Shown: positions 53,120-62,197, counted from the first letter of the stretch. The stretch is DNA of 64,000 nt from JAHEJJ01 sp965212205 (GCA_965212205.1 CBDBUX010000001.1:62001-126000), one strand, 5' to 3'. Numbers and translations are program-made. The notes: generated by a model from the sequence alone, not told the origin.

Positions 53120-54460
53120 CTAGAGATCGAAGCCAAGGCGTACGCCTAGTTTTTCAGCAATCAGCCTGTTGATCCTTGTTTTTAATTCGGGTATCCGTAC
53201 ACTTTTCAATACGTTATTGGCAAAAGCATACATCAGCAAGGCTTGTGCTTCTTTTTTAGGTATGCCTCTTGCTCTCAGATAAAAGAGTGCCTCCTCATCG
53301 AGTTGCCCGATAGTACACCCATGGGAACACTTCACGTCATCTGCAAAGATTTCTAACTGAGGCTTGGTATTAATGGTTGCGTCGTCGCTGACCAGGATGT
53401 TGTTATTTTGCTGGAAGGCATTGGTTTTCTGCGCGACCTCATCAACAATGATCTTCCCGTTGAAAACGCCGGTAGCCTTATCGGCGTATATCCCCTTGTA
53501 GTCCTGGTGGCTCTCACAATTTGGTTCCTGATGATGCACCAGCGTATGATGGTCCACATGTTGTTTTTTATTCAGAATGGTAACCCCTTTCAGCGTAGAA
53601 TCTATACGCTCACCATGCTGGTAAAAGTTCAGGTTATTTCGGGTGATATTCCCTCCGAATGAAAAGGTATGTACATGAACGGCGCTACCACGCTTCTGGG
53701 ATATATAGGTATTGTCGATCAGAGATGCATTATTCGCATCGTTCTGCACCTTGTAATAGTCGACAATCGCATTTTTTGCTGCAAAGATCTCGGTTACCGC
53801 ATTGGTAAGCACGTCATTGGAGGTCAGGCTTTGGTGGCGTTCTATAATCTGAAGCTCCGCGTTTTCCTCTGCTACGATAAGATTGCGGGGTTGTAACATC
53901 AAAGAAGATTCCTTCCCGGTGGCAAAATGAATAATCTCAATTGGCTTTATCGGTGCTTTATTTTTAGGAATATAGATATACGCCCCTTCTTTGCTAAATG
54001 CAGTATTAAGACTGGTAAGCGAATCGTCTCTATTAACCGCCTTATTAAAGTATAATTCGATGATAGGCTGGTAGATCGGTTTATTCAATGCAGCACTCAA
54101 CAGGCAGATATCCACTCCGTCATGGGTCGTTTCTGAAAGGTAGGAACTATAGATGCCATCGATAAATACAATTTTGTAGGTATCCATCTCATGAAGAAAA
54201 TACCGTTTAACATCTCGGTATTCCAGAGCATTCACCTCCTTGGGAAAAATGCTGAAATCTATCTTCTGAAGCTTGCCCAGCGAAGTATATTTCCAGGCCT
54301 CTTCTTTTCGATTGGGAAACCCTTTGTTCTCAAAAGTACGGATCGCCTCTGAACGGATATCATGTACAGGATGATCCACATCCACATGGTTTTGGAATGC
54401 CAGGAAAGAGGAAACCAACTTTTCTCTCAGATCGATATTTTCGGTGCGTTTGCTTCCCAT
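53120..54460 (-). CDS. sufD: Fe-S cluster assembly protein SufD
   Basis: The 446-residue protein forms the SufBC2D scaffold with SufB and SufC. The N-terminal helical part contains 'FPNRKEEAWKYTSLGKL', and the beta-helix core has 'IYIPKNKAPIKPIEIIH' and 'YKGIYADKATGVFNGKI'. The conserved C-terminal stretch is 'DDVKCSHGCTIGQLDEEALFYL'-like (in part), with a Cys-Ser-His-Gly motif. It lies 13 nt after sufC and 29 nt before sufS. Confidence 0.95.
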   Translation of the reverse strand: MGSKRTENIDLREKLVSSFLAFQNHVDVDHPVHDIRSEAIRTFENKGFPNRKEEAWKYTSLGKLQKIDFSIFPKEVNALEYRDVKRYFLHEMDTYKIVFIDGIYSSYLSETTHDGVDICLLSAALNKPIYQPIIELYFNKAVNRDDSLTSLNTAFSKEGAYIYIPKNKAPIKPIEIIHFATGKESSLMLQPRNLIVAEENAELQIIERHQSLTSNDVLTNAVTEIFAAKNAIVDYYKVQNDANNASLIDNTYISQKRGSAVHVHTFSFGGNITRNNLNFYQHGERIDSTLKGVTILNKKQHVDHHTLVHHQEPNCESHQDYKGIYADKATGVFNGKIIVDEVAQKTNAFQQNNNILVSDDATINTKPQLEIFADDVKCSHGCTIGQLDEEALFYLRARGIPKKEAQALLMYAFANNVLKSVRIPELKTRINRLIAEKLGVRLGFDL

Positions 54461-54473
54461 ATTCGGTTCTTAA

Positions 54474-55229
54474 TTATTGAGAAACTATTTCATCTTTCAG
54501 CCAGTCATAGCCCTTTTCTTCCAATTCGAGTGCCAAATCCTTGGTTCCAGACTTCACGATTTTTCCCTCTTGTATAACATGGACAAAATCTGGTACGATA
54601 TAATCTAACAAGCGCTGGTAATGGGTGATTACGATCACTGCATTGTTTTTGGTGCGCAACTTATTCACCCCGTTGGCAACAATACGGAGCGCATCTATAT
54701 CCAAACCGGAATCCGTTTCATCGAGAATCGCGAGTTTAGGGTCGAGCATAGCCATCTGAAAGATCTCATTCCTTTTTTTCTCCCCGCCGGAGAATCCTTC
54801 ATTTAATGACCTGGACAGGAATTTCCTGTCTATTTCTAACAATTCGGACTTCTCACGGATCAGCTTTAGCATTTTATTGGCGGGCATTTCTTGTTGCCCC
54901 CTCGCTTTCCGCGATTCGTTTATAGCCGTCTTGATAAAATTGGTAACCGTAACTCCAGGTATCTCAACAGGGTATTGGAAGGACATAAATATCCCTTTAT
55001 GGGCCCGGTCTTCGGGTGCTGTTTCTTCAAGAGATTCCCCATCGAATTCTATACTCCCCTCGGTGATCTCGAAGTCCTCCTTCCCTGCGATAACTGCCGC
55101 CAGTGTGCTTTTTCCTGAGCCGTTGGGCCCCATAATGGCATGAACTTCACCCGGATTAACCTCAAGGTCGATCCCGTTGAGAATCTCATTGTCTTCTACG
55201 CCTGCATGTAAATTTTTAATTCTTAGCAT
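54474..55229 (-). CDS. sufC: Fe-S cluster assembly ATPase SufC
   Basis: This 251-residue ABC-type ATPase has Walker A GPNGSGKS at 34-41, the signature 'LNEGFSGGEKKRNEIFQMA', Walker B 'LAILDETDSGLD' and the switch His in 'VITHYQRLLDYI'. SufC powers conformational change in the SufBC2D scaffold. It follows the lactonase-like lipoprotein gene by 15 nt, instead of following sufB directly as in most suf operons. Confidence 0.97.
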   Translation of the reverse strand: MLRIKNLHAGVEDNEILNGIDLEVNPGEVHAIMGPNGSGKSTLAAVIAGKEDFEITEGSIEFDGESLEETAPEDRAHKGIFMSFQYPVEIPGVTVTNFIKTAINESRKARGQQEMPANKMLKLIREKSELLEIDRKFLSRSLNEGFSGGEKKRNEIFQMAMLDPKLAILDETDSGLDIDALRIVANGVNKLRTKNNAVIVITHYQRLLDYIVPDFVHVIQEGKIVKSGTKDLALELEEKGYDWLKDEIVSQ

Positions 55230-55244
55230 TTCGATCTTTAATCT

Positions 55245-56120
55245 TTATTTTAAATACTCAGGTGCCACTGGCATACTGAGAAAATCTTCTTTCTGGTGTT
55301 GTAGGTAAACTTTAGCGTTCTTTTCCCCGGCAAAGGCTTCAAAAAGAGTCATACTCTTCCGGGTCTGCTCGAGGTCGTGATTAAAAATTGGAATCCTTTT
55401 GAATTCCCTGTTCTCCGAAAAATGATATAGATCCCCCGAGAGCAAAAGTGGGCCGTGCTCTTTCAGGTCGAGATAGAGCACCTGATGCCCTGGAGTATGT
55501 CCGGGCATGTATTTTAAGATCACGGTACCATCGCCAAAGACGTCGTGGTCTCCGTTGATCATCTCAATTTTGCTGAGGTCCTTAATGGCATTGTAACTGT
55601 CCGGATTCTGCTTTCTTACTTCTTCGCCTGTAACCCATTTATATTCTTCCTCCTGCACCAACCATGTTGCATTTTTAAGTGCAGCGGCGTGGCCAACGTG
55701 GTCGAAGTGTGTATGAGAGAGGACGATATATTTAAAATCTTCTGTGGTTAATCCGATCTTAGCCAGCTGGTTATGAAGCGAATCTTTCCTCGAAACCGTA
55801 AATGCCCCATTCGGGGTAGTAAAGGCTTCGTCCATACCGACAAGGGATTCTGGAAGTCCTGCATCCCACATAAGATTCCCATCGGGGTGCTGCACTACAT
55901 AAAATGCATTGGCAAATTCCTTGCTTTGCCCTTTATAGATATCATCTTGAGCAAAATATCCCAGGGCATTGACCATAACCGTGCCGCCGTCGAAGGAGTA
56001 TAGCCGTAGGGAAGCCTTGCTCTCGGAAGAGGCGGCCTGACTAGCCTCCGCTATCGGCTTAGGCGCTTCTTTACAAGCGTTAAGCAAAAGGATGGCAAAA
56101 AGTATGGTTAGTATTCTCAT
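55245..56120 (-). CDS. Metallo-beta-lactamase-fold lipoprotein (lactonase-like) inside the suf operon
   Basis: The 291-residue protein has a lipoprotein signal ending at Cys16 (AILLLNACKEAP). A metallo-beta-lactamase domain follows, with His136-x-His138-x-Asp140-His141 (LSHTHFDHVGH), a further His in 'YMPGHTPGHQVLYLD' and the bridging Asp in 'LLSGDLYHF'. The pattern, including 'NLMWDAGLP', is that of the N-acyl-homoserine-lactonase (AiiA-like) group. It starts 4 nt after sufB and ends 15 nt before sufC, so it must be co-transcribed. As an envelope lipoprotein it is in a different compartment from the Suf proteins. Confidence 0.87.
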   Translation of the reverse strand: MRILTILFAILLLNACKEAPKPIAEASQAASSESKASLRLYSFDGGTVMVNALGYFAQDDIYKGQSKEFANAFYVVQHPDGNLMWDAGLPESLVGMDEAFTTPNGAFTVSRKDSLHNQLAKIGLTTEDFKYIVLSHTHFDHVGHAAALKNATWLVQEEEYKWVTGEEVRKQNPDSYNAIKDLSKIEMINGDHDVFGDGTVILKYMPGHTPGHQVLYLDLKEHGPLLLSGDLYHFSENREFKRIPIFNHDLEQTRKSMTLFEAFAGEKNAKVYLQHQKEDFLSMPVAPEYLK

Positions 56121-56124
56121 CTTT

Positions 56125-57570
56125 CTATCCTACTGAGCCTTCAAGGCTTATTTCCAATAACTTCTGAGCTTCAACCGCGAATTCCATAGGTAGTTTATTG
56201 AGAACTTCCTTACTGAATCCATTTACAATAAGTGCTATGGCTTTTTCGGTATCAATACCGCGTTGATTACAGTAAAAAATCTGATCTTCACCAATCTTGC
56301 TGGTAGTGGCTTCATGTTCTATTTGTGCGCTCTTGTTCTTTGCCTCGATATAAGGAAATGTATGGGCCCCGCATTTATTTCCCATCAACAACGAATCGCA
56401 CTGAGAAAAATTTCTCGCATTATCGGCCCTTTTATTCACCTGTACCAATCCTCGATAACTGTTTTGTGATTTTCCGGCAGATATCCCTTTCGAGATAATG
56501 GTACTGCGGGTATTCTTGCCAAGGTGGATCATCTTTGTGCCGGTATCGGCTTGTTGATAATTGTTGGTCACCGCAATGGAATAAAACTCGCCTATGGAAT
56601 TGTCTCCTTTAAGGATACATGAAGGGTACTTCCAGGTAATGGCCGAGCCGGTTTCGACCTGAGTCCACGATATTTTGGCGTTCTTTTCGCATAATCCCCT
56701 TTTGGTGACAAAATTAAATACGCCGCCTTTGCCTTCTTTATCACCAGGAAACCAATTTTGAACCGTTGAATATTTGATCTCAGCATCATCCAGTGCGATT
56801 AATTCTACCACTGCAGCATGCAGCTGGTTTTCATCGCGGGAAGGAGCTGTACATCCTTCCAGATAACTCACATAACTGCCTTGATCGGCGATGACCAAAG
56901 TTCTCTCGAATTGTCCGGTTCCGGCTTGGTTGATCCTGAAATAAGTGGAGAGCTCCATAGGACACCTGACCCCTTTGGGTATATAGCAAAATGATCCGTC
57001 TGAAAAAACAGCAGAATTCAATGCAGCATAAAAGTTGTCCTTCTGAGGTACCACTTTTCCAATATACTTCCTTACCAAATCGGGGTGTTCCTTGATCGCT
57101 TCGGAGATCGAACAGAATATGATCCCCTTTTCGGCCAGGGTTTTCTTAAAAGTAGTAGCCACAGAGACCGAATCCATTACAATATCTACAGCGACCCCCG
57201 CCAGTTTCTTCTGTTCATCTAACGAGATCCCTAGTTTTTTGAAGGTTTCAAGAAGCTCGGGGTCTACCTCATCGAGGCTATTATATTTTGGTTTTTTATT
57301 GGGGGCAGAATAATAGGAAATGTCCTGGAAATCTGGCTTTGTATAATGGATATTGGCCCATTCAGGTTCCTCCATTTCTTTCCAGGAACGGAAGGCATCT
57401 AATCTCCACTCTGTCATCCATTGAGGCTCTTCTTTCTTTCGGGAGATCGCAATAACAATCTCCTCGTTCAGGCCTTTCGGAAGCGTGTCGGATTCAATAT
57501 CGGTATAGAAACCATATTCATATTCCTTGGTTTCCAATTCTTTTTTTAACTCTTCTTCAGTATATGCCAT
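56125..57570 (-). CDS. sufB: Fe-S cluster assembly protein SufB
   Basis: The 481-residue scaffold protein has the family markers 'WMTEWRLDAFRSWKEMEEPEW' (in part), 'FCYIPKGVRCPMELSTYFRI', 'SYLEGCTAPSRDENQLHAAV' and 'GEDQIFYCNQRGIDTEKA'. SufB assembles the nascent cluster with SufD and SufC. It follows sufA by 22 nt. Length and full motif order indicate an intact gene. Confidence 0.97.
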   Translation of the reverse strand: MAYTEEELKKELETKEYEYGFYTDIESDTLPKGLNEEIVIAISRKKEEPQWMTEWRLDAFRSWKEMEEPEWANIHYTKPDFQDISYYSAPNKKPKYNSLDEVDPELLETFKKLGISLDEQKKLAGVAVDIVMDSVSVATTFKKTLAEKGIIFCSISEAIKEHPDLVRKYIGKVVPQKDNFYAALNSAVFSDGSFCYIPKGVRCPMELSTYFRINQAGTGQFERTLVIADQGSYVSYLEGCTAPSRDENQLHAAVVELIALDDAEIKYSTVQNWFPGDKEGKGGVFNFVTKRGLCEKNAKISWTQVETGSAITWKYPSCILKGDNSIGEFYSIAVTNNYQQADTGTKMIHLGKNTRSTIISKGISAGKSQNSYRGLVQVNKRADNARNFSQCDSLLMGNKCGAHTFPYIEAKNKSAQIEHEATTSKIGEDQIFYCNQRGIDTEKAIALIVNGFSKEVLNKLPMEFAVEAQKLLEISLEGSVG

Positions 57571-57592
57571 AATCCCCTTCTTTTACCAATGC

Positions 57593-57922
57593 TCAGAGCG
57601 AAAAGCTCTCTCCGCAACCACATGTGCGTTGCGCATTAGGATTATTAAAGACAAACCCCTTCCCATTAAGGCCGCCAGAATATTCCAGTGTTGTCCCAAC
57701 CAGATAGAGAAAACTTTTTTTGTCCACTATGATACGTACCGAATTATCTTCAAAAACCTTGTCGGCTTCGTCTTTTTTCTGATCGAACGTCAATTCATAG
57801 GATAAACCACTACAACCTCCGCTCTTCACTCCAACACGTACAAAGTCCTGGGAGGCATCAAAACCCGATTCTGTCATCAAAGTGATAACCTTTTCTTTTG
57901 CCGTATTTGATACTTTGATCAT
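57593..57922 (-). CDS. sufA: HesB/IscA-type Fe-S carrier protein SufA
   Basis: The 109-residue A-type carrier has the three cluster cysteines Cys37 (GVKSGGCSGLSY), Cys101 and Cys103 (TCGCGESF). It accepts Fe-S clusters from SufBC2D and delivers them to apoproteins. It is the first gene of the operon. A -7 element and a palindromic operator lie within 40 nt upstream of its ATG. Confidence 0.93.
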   Translation of the reverse strand: MIKVSNTAKEKVITLMTESGFDASQDFVRVGVKSGGCSGLSYELTFDQKKDEADKVFEDNSVRIIVDKKSFLYLVGTTLEYSGGLNGKGFVFNNPNAQRTCGCGESFSL

Positions 57923-57926
57923 TTTT

Positions 57927-57946
57927 AATTTGGATTTATTCTAAAT
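57927..57946 (-). promoter_or_regulatory. Imperfect palindromic operator at the suf promoter
   Basis: Read on the minus strand, ATTTAGAATAAATCCAAAT (57946-57928) is a near-palindrome with the same left half, ATTTAGAA, as the site upstream of the AraC gene. It lies between the -7 box (57953-57960) and the sufA ATG (57922), where a bound repressor would block the transcription start. Confidence 0.55.
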
Positions 57947-57952
57947 AGTTTA

Positions 57953-57960
57953 CAAATATA
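57953..57960 (-). promoter_or_regulatory. -7 element of the suf operon
   Basis: TATATTTG on the minus strand matches TAnnTTTG and lies 31 nt from the sufA ATG. No -33 TTTG is seen, which would fit a promoter that needs an activator. Confidence 0.5.
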
Positions 57961-58059
57961 AACTTTACACAGTGTTTTACCGCATTTCCTAACATTATTA
58001 TAACGTATGGAGTAATAGGGTTTATCTATGTGGGATTCGCTCTTGTTTTTTAGGGTATT

Positions 58060-59412
58060 TCAATTTATTTTGATGACGACCAGATCGGTCCCCCCTTTAT
58101 GCGATTCAGCGTTGAAATCGGCACTCCCGCTTTGGCCTACCAACAAGATGCCGTTTTCACCATCATCCATAACATCAAAACCAAAATCGATCCCCGTCCC
58201 ACCAAGTGATTTTTGCCATTGAAGCGCACCCATGGCATCGGTTTTAATTACCCAGATATCATTTTCACCAAAATTTTCGTCCAGATCCTCGTCGTTGCTT
58301 CGGGAATTACCGGCAATTAGGAATCCACCATCTTCGGTCTGTCGTACACTATTGGCGTTTTCAAATGCAGAACCTCCATAATTATTTTCCCAAATAAGTT
58401 CTCCCGCCTCATTGATCTTGATCAGCCAAATATCTGACTCCCCATGATTAGAAGCGATATCCTGATCGGTACTGAAGGAGTGACCTACTATAACATAGGC
58501 GTTGTCTGATGTTTTTTCAATATCATAAGAGACATCGATTCCCGATCCGCCAAATGAACGTTCCCAAACCAATGTACCCCCACCATCTACTTTAACCACC
58601 CAAAAATCATAACTCCCTTTAGTATTAGAAATATCGGTGTCATCACTTTCGGAAAATCCGGTCATAATATAGCCCCCATCCGAAGAGGTTACCAGACCGT
58701 AGGCCCTGTCATTATTTGTGCCGCCGAAGAATTTCCTCCATTCCAGATTACCTTGAGCATCGATCTTGGTTCCCCAGAATTCGCCCACTCCATGATAGGC
58801 CAGGAAATTACCTTTATCTGTACCTCCTGCGCCTCCTGAGGCCACTATATCCAGAAATCCTGAAAAGAAAAATCCACCATCGGCAGTTTGAACCAGATCG
58901 TAAGCATGGTCATGACCTGCAAAACCAAAGCTCTTTTCCCATTGGATATCACCAGTTGCCGTGAGCTTTAGGATCCAATGATCGTGAAAACCCTGATTCT
59001 GACTACCATCTCCGTCGCTGCTCATTGCATATCCAACCACAGCAAATCCTCCGTCGTTGGTCTGCACCACCGCTTGTCCGCGATCATCCTTACTGCCTCC
59101 ATAAGTTCTGCTCCACTCAAGATTACCTTCTGTATCGAATTTTAATAACCAATAATCGTTGACCGCCATCTGTTTGCCAGCTAATTCACCATCCGTACTA
59201 TTGGTAAATCCCAGTACGGCAAAACCTCCATCTGAAGTCCGAATTATGGAACGCGCCTGTTCAGATCCGTTGCCGCCATAATTTCTGATCCATTCGATCT
59301 CCCCCAAGAAACCAGGCTCGTCGGGAAGATCGGCACCAACGGTGCCGCGATCATCATTCGAACACGATAACAGCAAGATCCATAACATTAAATAGGCTAT
59401 GCTCTTAACCAT
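58060..59412 (-). CDS. Repeat-rich beta-propeller lipoprotein
   Basis: The product is 450 residues from the ATG at 59412. A TTG 7 codons up is inside the upstream gene and less likely. The lipoprotein signal ends at Cys17 (WILLLSCSNDD). The mature part is about seven repeats of 50-65 residues with the pattern 'T-x-DGGF-x3-G-x-S' followed by 'D-x-W-(V/L)-x-K-x5-G-x-(L/I)-x-W-x-(K/R/N)-x-(F/Y)-GG', as in 'NDIWVIKTDAMGALQW'. This predicts a surface beta-propeller. Function is unknown. It starts 4 nt after the preceding lipoprotein gene. Confidence 0.82.
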   Translation of the reverse strand: MVKSIAYLMLWILLLSCSNDDRGTVGADLPDEPGFLGEIEWIRNYGGNGSEQARSIIRTSDGGFAVLGFTNSTDGELAGKQMAVNDYWLLKFDTEGNLEWSRTYGGSKDDRGQAVVQTNDGGFAVVGYAMSSDGDGSQNQGFHDHWILKLTATGDIQWEKSFGFAGHDHAYDLVQTADGGFFFSGFLDIVASGGAGGTDKGNFLAYHGVGEFWGTKIDAQGNLEWRKFFGGTNNDRAYGLVTSSDGGYIMTGFSESDDTDISNTKGSYDFWVVKVDGGGTLVWERSFGGSGIDVSYDIEKTSDNAYVIVGHSFSTDQDIASNHGESDIWLIKINEAGELIWENNYGGSAFENANSVRQTEDGGFLIAGNSRSNDEDLDENFGENDIWVIKTDAMGALQWQKSLGGTGIDFGFDVMDDGENGILLVGQSGSADFNAESHKGGTDLVVIKIN

Positions 59413-59416
59413 GAGA

Positions 59417-60646
59417 TCAATTTGAGGCTTCAATAACGAATAAGCCAGAATTTATATCATTTATGATGATCTTACCGCTGGAAAAATATGGGTAGAGACT
59501 CCATACGCCGTTAAATGAGGCAGTATTATTGCTTACAAAAGTGTCGAAAAAACCGACCTCTTCAAGCGTGCCAGAACTGATGTTGGTAAGATCGAGTACA
59601 CGGATCCCTGCCGTATAGTTAGCGAGATAATAACGGTTGCCAAGGACATAGCCATTGTGGTCAATAGCAGATGTTGGGCCCGAATATGTGGTATGCAAGA
59701 CGGGGTTGTCTAAATCAGAAAAATCGAAGACGAGGGTACGTGAACTAAAACCGAAATTAACCTCATCGAGCTCATCGCCCAGGATAAAATAGCGCTGATC
59801 TGCAGTAAACCAGCCCTGGTGTGTATATTGAAGGTTGGGATATTGAAGCTGACTAATGCGCGTTGGGTTCGATTTATCCGTGACGTCTACTATAACTATA
59901 AATGCTTCATTGGCACCGATAAGGATCTCCCGACCCCCATAATCCGCATCGGGTCCGTTGTAGCTCACTACCTGGGCATCGTGAGTATATCCGCTGGCTC
60001 CATATCCCCCCGCTGCAACAGGGTTTTTAGGGTCTGAGATATCCACAAAATGTACACCGCCGTTAAAGGCATCGTTCCGGTTCGTACCTACCGGATAAGC
60101 AAATCCGCTATTTTCATTGATCACAATATTATGTGAGTTCCCAATCTCGCTATAGACCGCATCCGGATCAAAAGTAACCGGCGGACTAGCTACATTGCGG
60201 AGTTGTGTAAGATCGAAGACCTGCATTCCATGGCCATTCGCCTCTGCTCCAATAAAAGCATGATCCTGGTAAACTTTAATATCCCTCCATGGGCTCGAGC
60301 TTGTCTCCGAAGGGAGTTTCCCTAAATACACGAGGTTTTCGGTATCGCTGATATCTATAAAAGCAGTACCATTGTCGAGACCTACAAGCGCATATTCCTT
60401 GCCGGTTGTAGAATCGGTCCAGCCCCAGATATCGTTACCCGAACCTGCGCTCATCTCAGACAGGCTCAGCCGGGCCAGCAGGTCGAAGCCATCGCAGGGA
60501 TACTGACCAGCCAGTCCGTTTGTACAGGGAGTGAATCCCAAAATCGGGTTATTGTTGTTGTTAATATTATTGTTTGGGGATGAATCGTCGCTTGAGCAAG
60601 CCAAGGATATTAGGGCTGCACATAGCAGGAATGTGATTTTCTTCAT
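59417..60646 (-). CDS. Choice-of-anchor B / LVIVD-repeat lipoprotein
   Basis: The product is 409 residues from the ATG at 60646. A TTG two codons earlier is in frame but the signal peptide MKKITFLLCAALISLAC starts at the ATG; lipid attachment is at Cys17. An Asn-rich linker precedes LVIVD-type propeller repeats ('YALVGLDNGTAFIDISD', 'VHFVDISDPKNPVAAGGYG'), typical of the 'choice-of-anchor B' proteins of Bacteroidota. It is probably a surface lipoprotein of unknown ligand. It is co-transcribed with the next propeller lipoprotein and divergent from thiL. Confidence 0.85.
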   Translation of the reverse strand: MKKITFLLCAALISLACSSDDSSPNNNINNNNNPILGFTPCTNGLAGQYPCDGFDLLARLSLSEMSAGSGNDIWGWTDSTTGKEYALVGLDNGTAFIDISDTENLVYLGKLPSETSSSPWRDIKVYQDHAFIGAEANGHGMQVFDLTQLRNVASPPVTFDPDAVYSEIGNSHNIVINENSGFAYPVGTNRNDAFNGGVHFVDISDPKNPVAAGGYGASGYTHDAQVVSYNGPDADYGGREILIGANEAFIVIVDVTDKSNPTRISQLQYPNLQYTHQGWFTADQRYFILGDELDEVNFGFSSRTLVFDFSDLDNPVLHTTYSGPTSAIDHNGYVLGNRYYLANYTAGIRVLDLTNISSGTLEEVGFFDTFVSNNTASFNGVWSLYPYFSSGKIIINDINSGLFVIEASN

Positions 60647-60694
60647 AGCCAATTCTTTTTCGTGATAAAGATAAGATTTCTATAGGATCCTATC

Positions 60695-60702
60695 TATTTT
60701 TG
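60695..60702 (+). promoter_or_regulatory. -7 element of thiL, implying a very short or absent leader
   Basis: TATTTTTG fits TAnnTTTG and ends 4 nt before the thiL ATG at 60707, exactly as at plsC (9706-9713). Transcription would start at about the start codon. Confidence 0.35.
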
Positions 60703-60706
60703 CAAC

Positions 60707-61756
60707 ATGTTAGACGATAAACACCCTACCCGAACAGATTTAAGCGAATTGGGAGAATTTGCGCTAATCGAACATCTTACCAAGGATTTTCCCATCGTCA
60801 ACAAATCGACGGTAATGGGTATTGGTGATGATGCAGCTATACTGACCTTTGGAGATGAACAAACCTTGATCACCACCGACCTGCTGGTTGAGGGGGTGCA
60901 TTTCAATCTCAGTTATACCCCCCTTAAACATTTGGGTTATAAGGCGGTGATGGTGAATCTTTCGGATATTTATGCGATGAACGCGATTGCGACACAGATA
61001 ACCGTGTCGCTTGCCGTTTCGAACCGATTTCCGCTCGAAGCGCTCGAAGAACTATATGAAGGCATTGCGCTGGCTTGCAAGATCTACGGCGTGGATCTCG
61101 TTGGTGGGGATACAACCTCTTCCAATAAAGGACTCCTTCTCAGCATTACCGCCATGGGTGCGGCAAAAAAAGAAAAGATCGTCAGGCGAAAAGGAGCCAA
61201 ACCGAATGATCTTCTAGTGGTTACAGGCGATCTAGGTGGGGCCTATATGGGTCTCCAGGTATTGGAGCGTGAAAATGAAGTATATAAAGTAAATCCTCAA
61301 AGCCAGCCCGATCTCTCCACTTATTCATACCTGGTAGAGCGTCAATTGAAACCAGAGGCCCGAAAAGACATTGTAGAATTATTGGCAAAGCTCGACGTTC
61401 AGCCTACTTCGATGATCGATATCAGCGATGGGCTGTCCTCGGAGATCCTCCATCTTTGCAAGAACAGTGGGGTGGGTTGTAATCTCTATGAAAATAAAAT
61501 CCCTCTTGATCCCGCAGTTATCTCGGCTTGTGAGGAGTTTCGCTTAGACAGCACACTTGTCGCCCTAAGCGGTGGTGAAGACTACGAATTATTGTTTACC
61601 ATAGACCAAAAAGAATTCCTGAAAATAAAAGGTAATCCCAATCTCACTGTCTTGGGGCACATAACAGATAAGAATGAAGGGACGCACTTAATTTCCAGGA
61701 ATAACTCTAAAATTCCTTTGACAGCCCAGGGCTGGAATGCGTTTGATAAAGACTAA
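60707..61756 (+). CDS. thiL: Thiamine-monophosphate kinase
   Basis: The 349-residue enzyme phosphorylates thiamine monophosphate to thiamine pyrophosphate. It belongs to the AIRS/PurM-like ATP-binding family: 'TVMGIGDDAAIL' and 'LITTDLLVEGVHF' near the N-terminus, 'VGGDTTSSNKGLLLSITAMG', 'MIDISDGLSSEILHL' and 'LSGGEDYELLFT' further on. No other thiamine genes are near. Its last 4 nt overlap the convergent small zinc-ribbon gene. Confidence 0.94.
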   Translation: MLDDKHPTRTDLSELGEFALIEHLTKDFPIVNKSTVMGIGDDAAILTFGDEQTLITTDLLVEGVHFNLSYTPLKHLGYKAVMVNLSDIYAMNAIATQITVSLAVSNRFPLEALEELYEGIALACKIYGVDLVGGDTTSSNKGLLLSITAMGAAKKEKIVRRKGAKPNDLLVVTGDLGGAYMGLQVLERENEVYKVNPQSQPDLSTYSYLVERQLKPEARKDIVELLAKLDVQPTSMIDISDGLSSEILHLCKNSGVGCNLYENKIPLDPAVISACEEFRLDSTLVALSGGEDYELLFTIDQKEFLKIKGNPNLTVLGHITDKNEGTHLISRNNSKIPLTAQGWNAFDKD

Positions 61757-61971
61757 GCTACTTGCTGATCGGTGCGGTGTCTTTTCTGGTAGATAAGTTC
61801 TAAAGTGTCATTGATCTCCCGAAGTTGAGGAGTCAAAACCGAAAGGTTTCCGCTGACATCTGTTGTAACTTGTTTTCCACAGTGCACACACTTATACTCT
61901 TTAATGTGGGAAGTAACTCTTTTAGAAACAGAGTAGTGGTGCCCAAAAATATTGCAGAATATTTTTTTCAT
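61753..61971 (-). CDS. Small zinc-ribbon-like protein
   Basis: The product is 72 residues from the ATG at 61971; a TTG six codons up is less likely. It has a Cys-x4-GHH pair near the N-terminus (MKKIFCNIFGHH) and a CxxC knuckle (KCVHCGKQ), which together could bind one zinc, followed by a helical tail. Similar short proteins occur in Bacteroidota; a DUF1660-like relation is possible. Its stop overlaps thiL by 4 nt tail to tail. Function is unknown. Confidence 0.65.
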   Translation of the reverse strand: MKKIFCNIFGHHYSVSKRVTSHIKEYKCVHCGKQVTTDVSGNLSVLTPQLREINDTLELIYQKRHRTDQQVA

Positions 61972-62197
61972 AATGTAGGTTTTAGGCAAGATTAAAGCGG
62001 GATTGGGGTGCCGCTGAACGCATACTTTTATTGGTTAATTATTTGATTGTAAGATCTGAGAACATCTTTATATCTCAACGTCCTCTTTACTCATTTTATT
62101 GGGTACATGCCGAGAAAATCTCTGCTTAATCGATGAAATCCTATATTTTCGATCAACGGTAGGTATATCTCGATGAACTGCAAGGTTTGTGCCGCTG

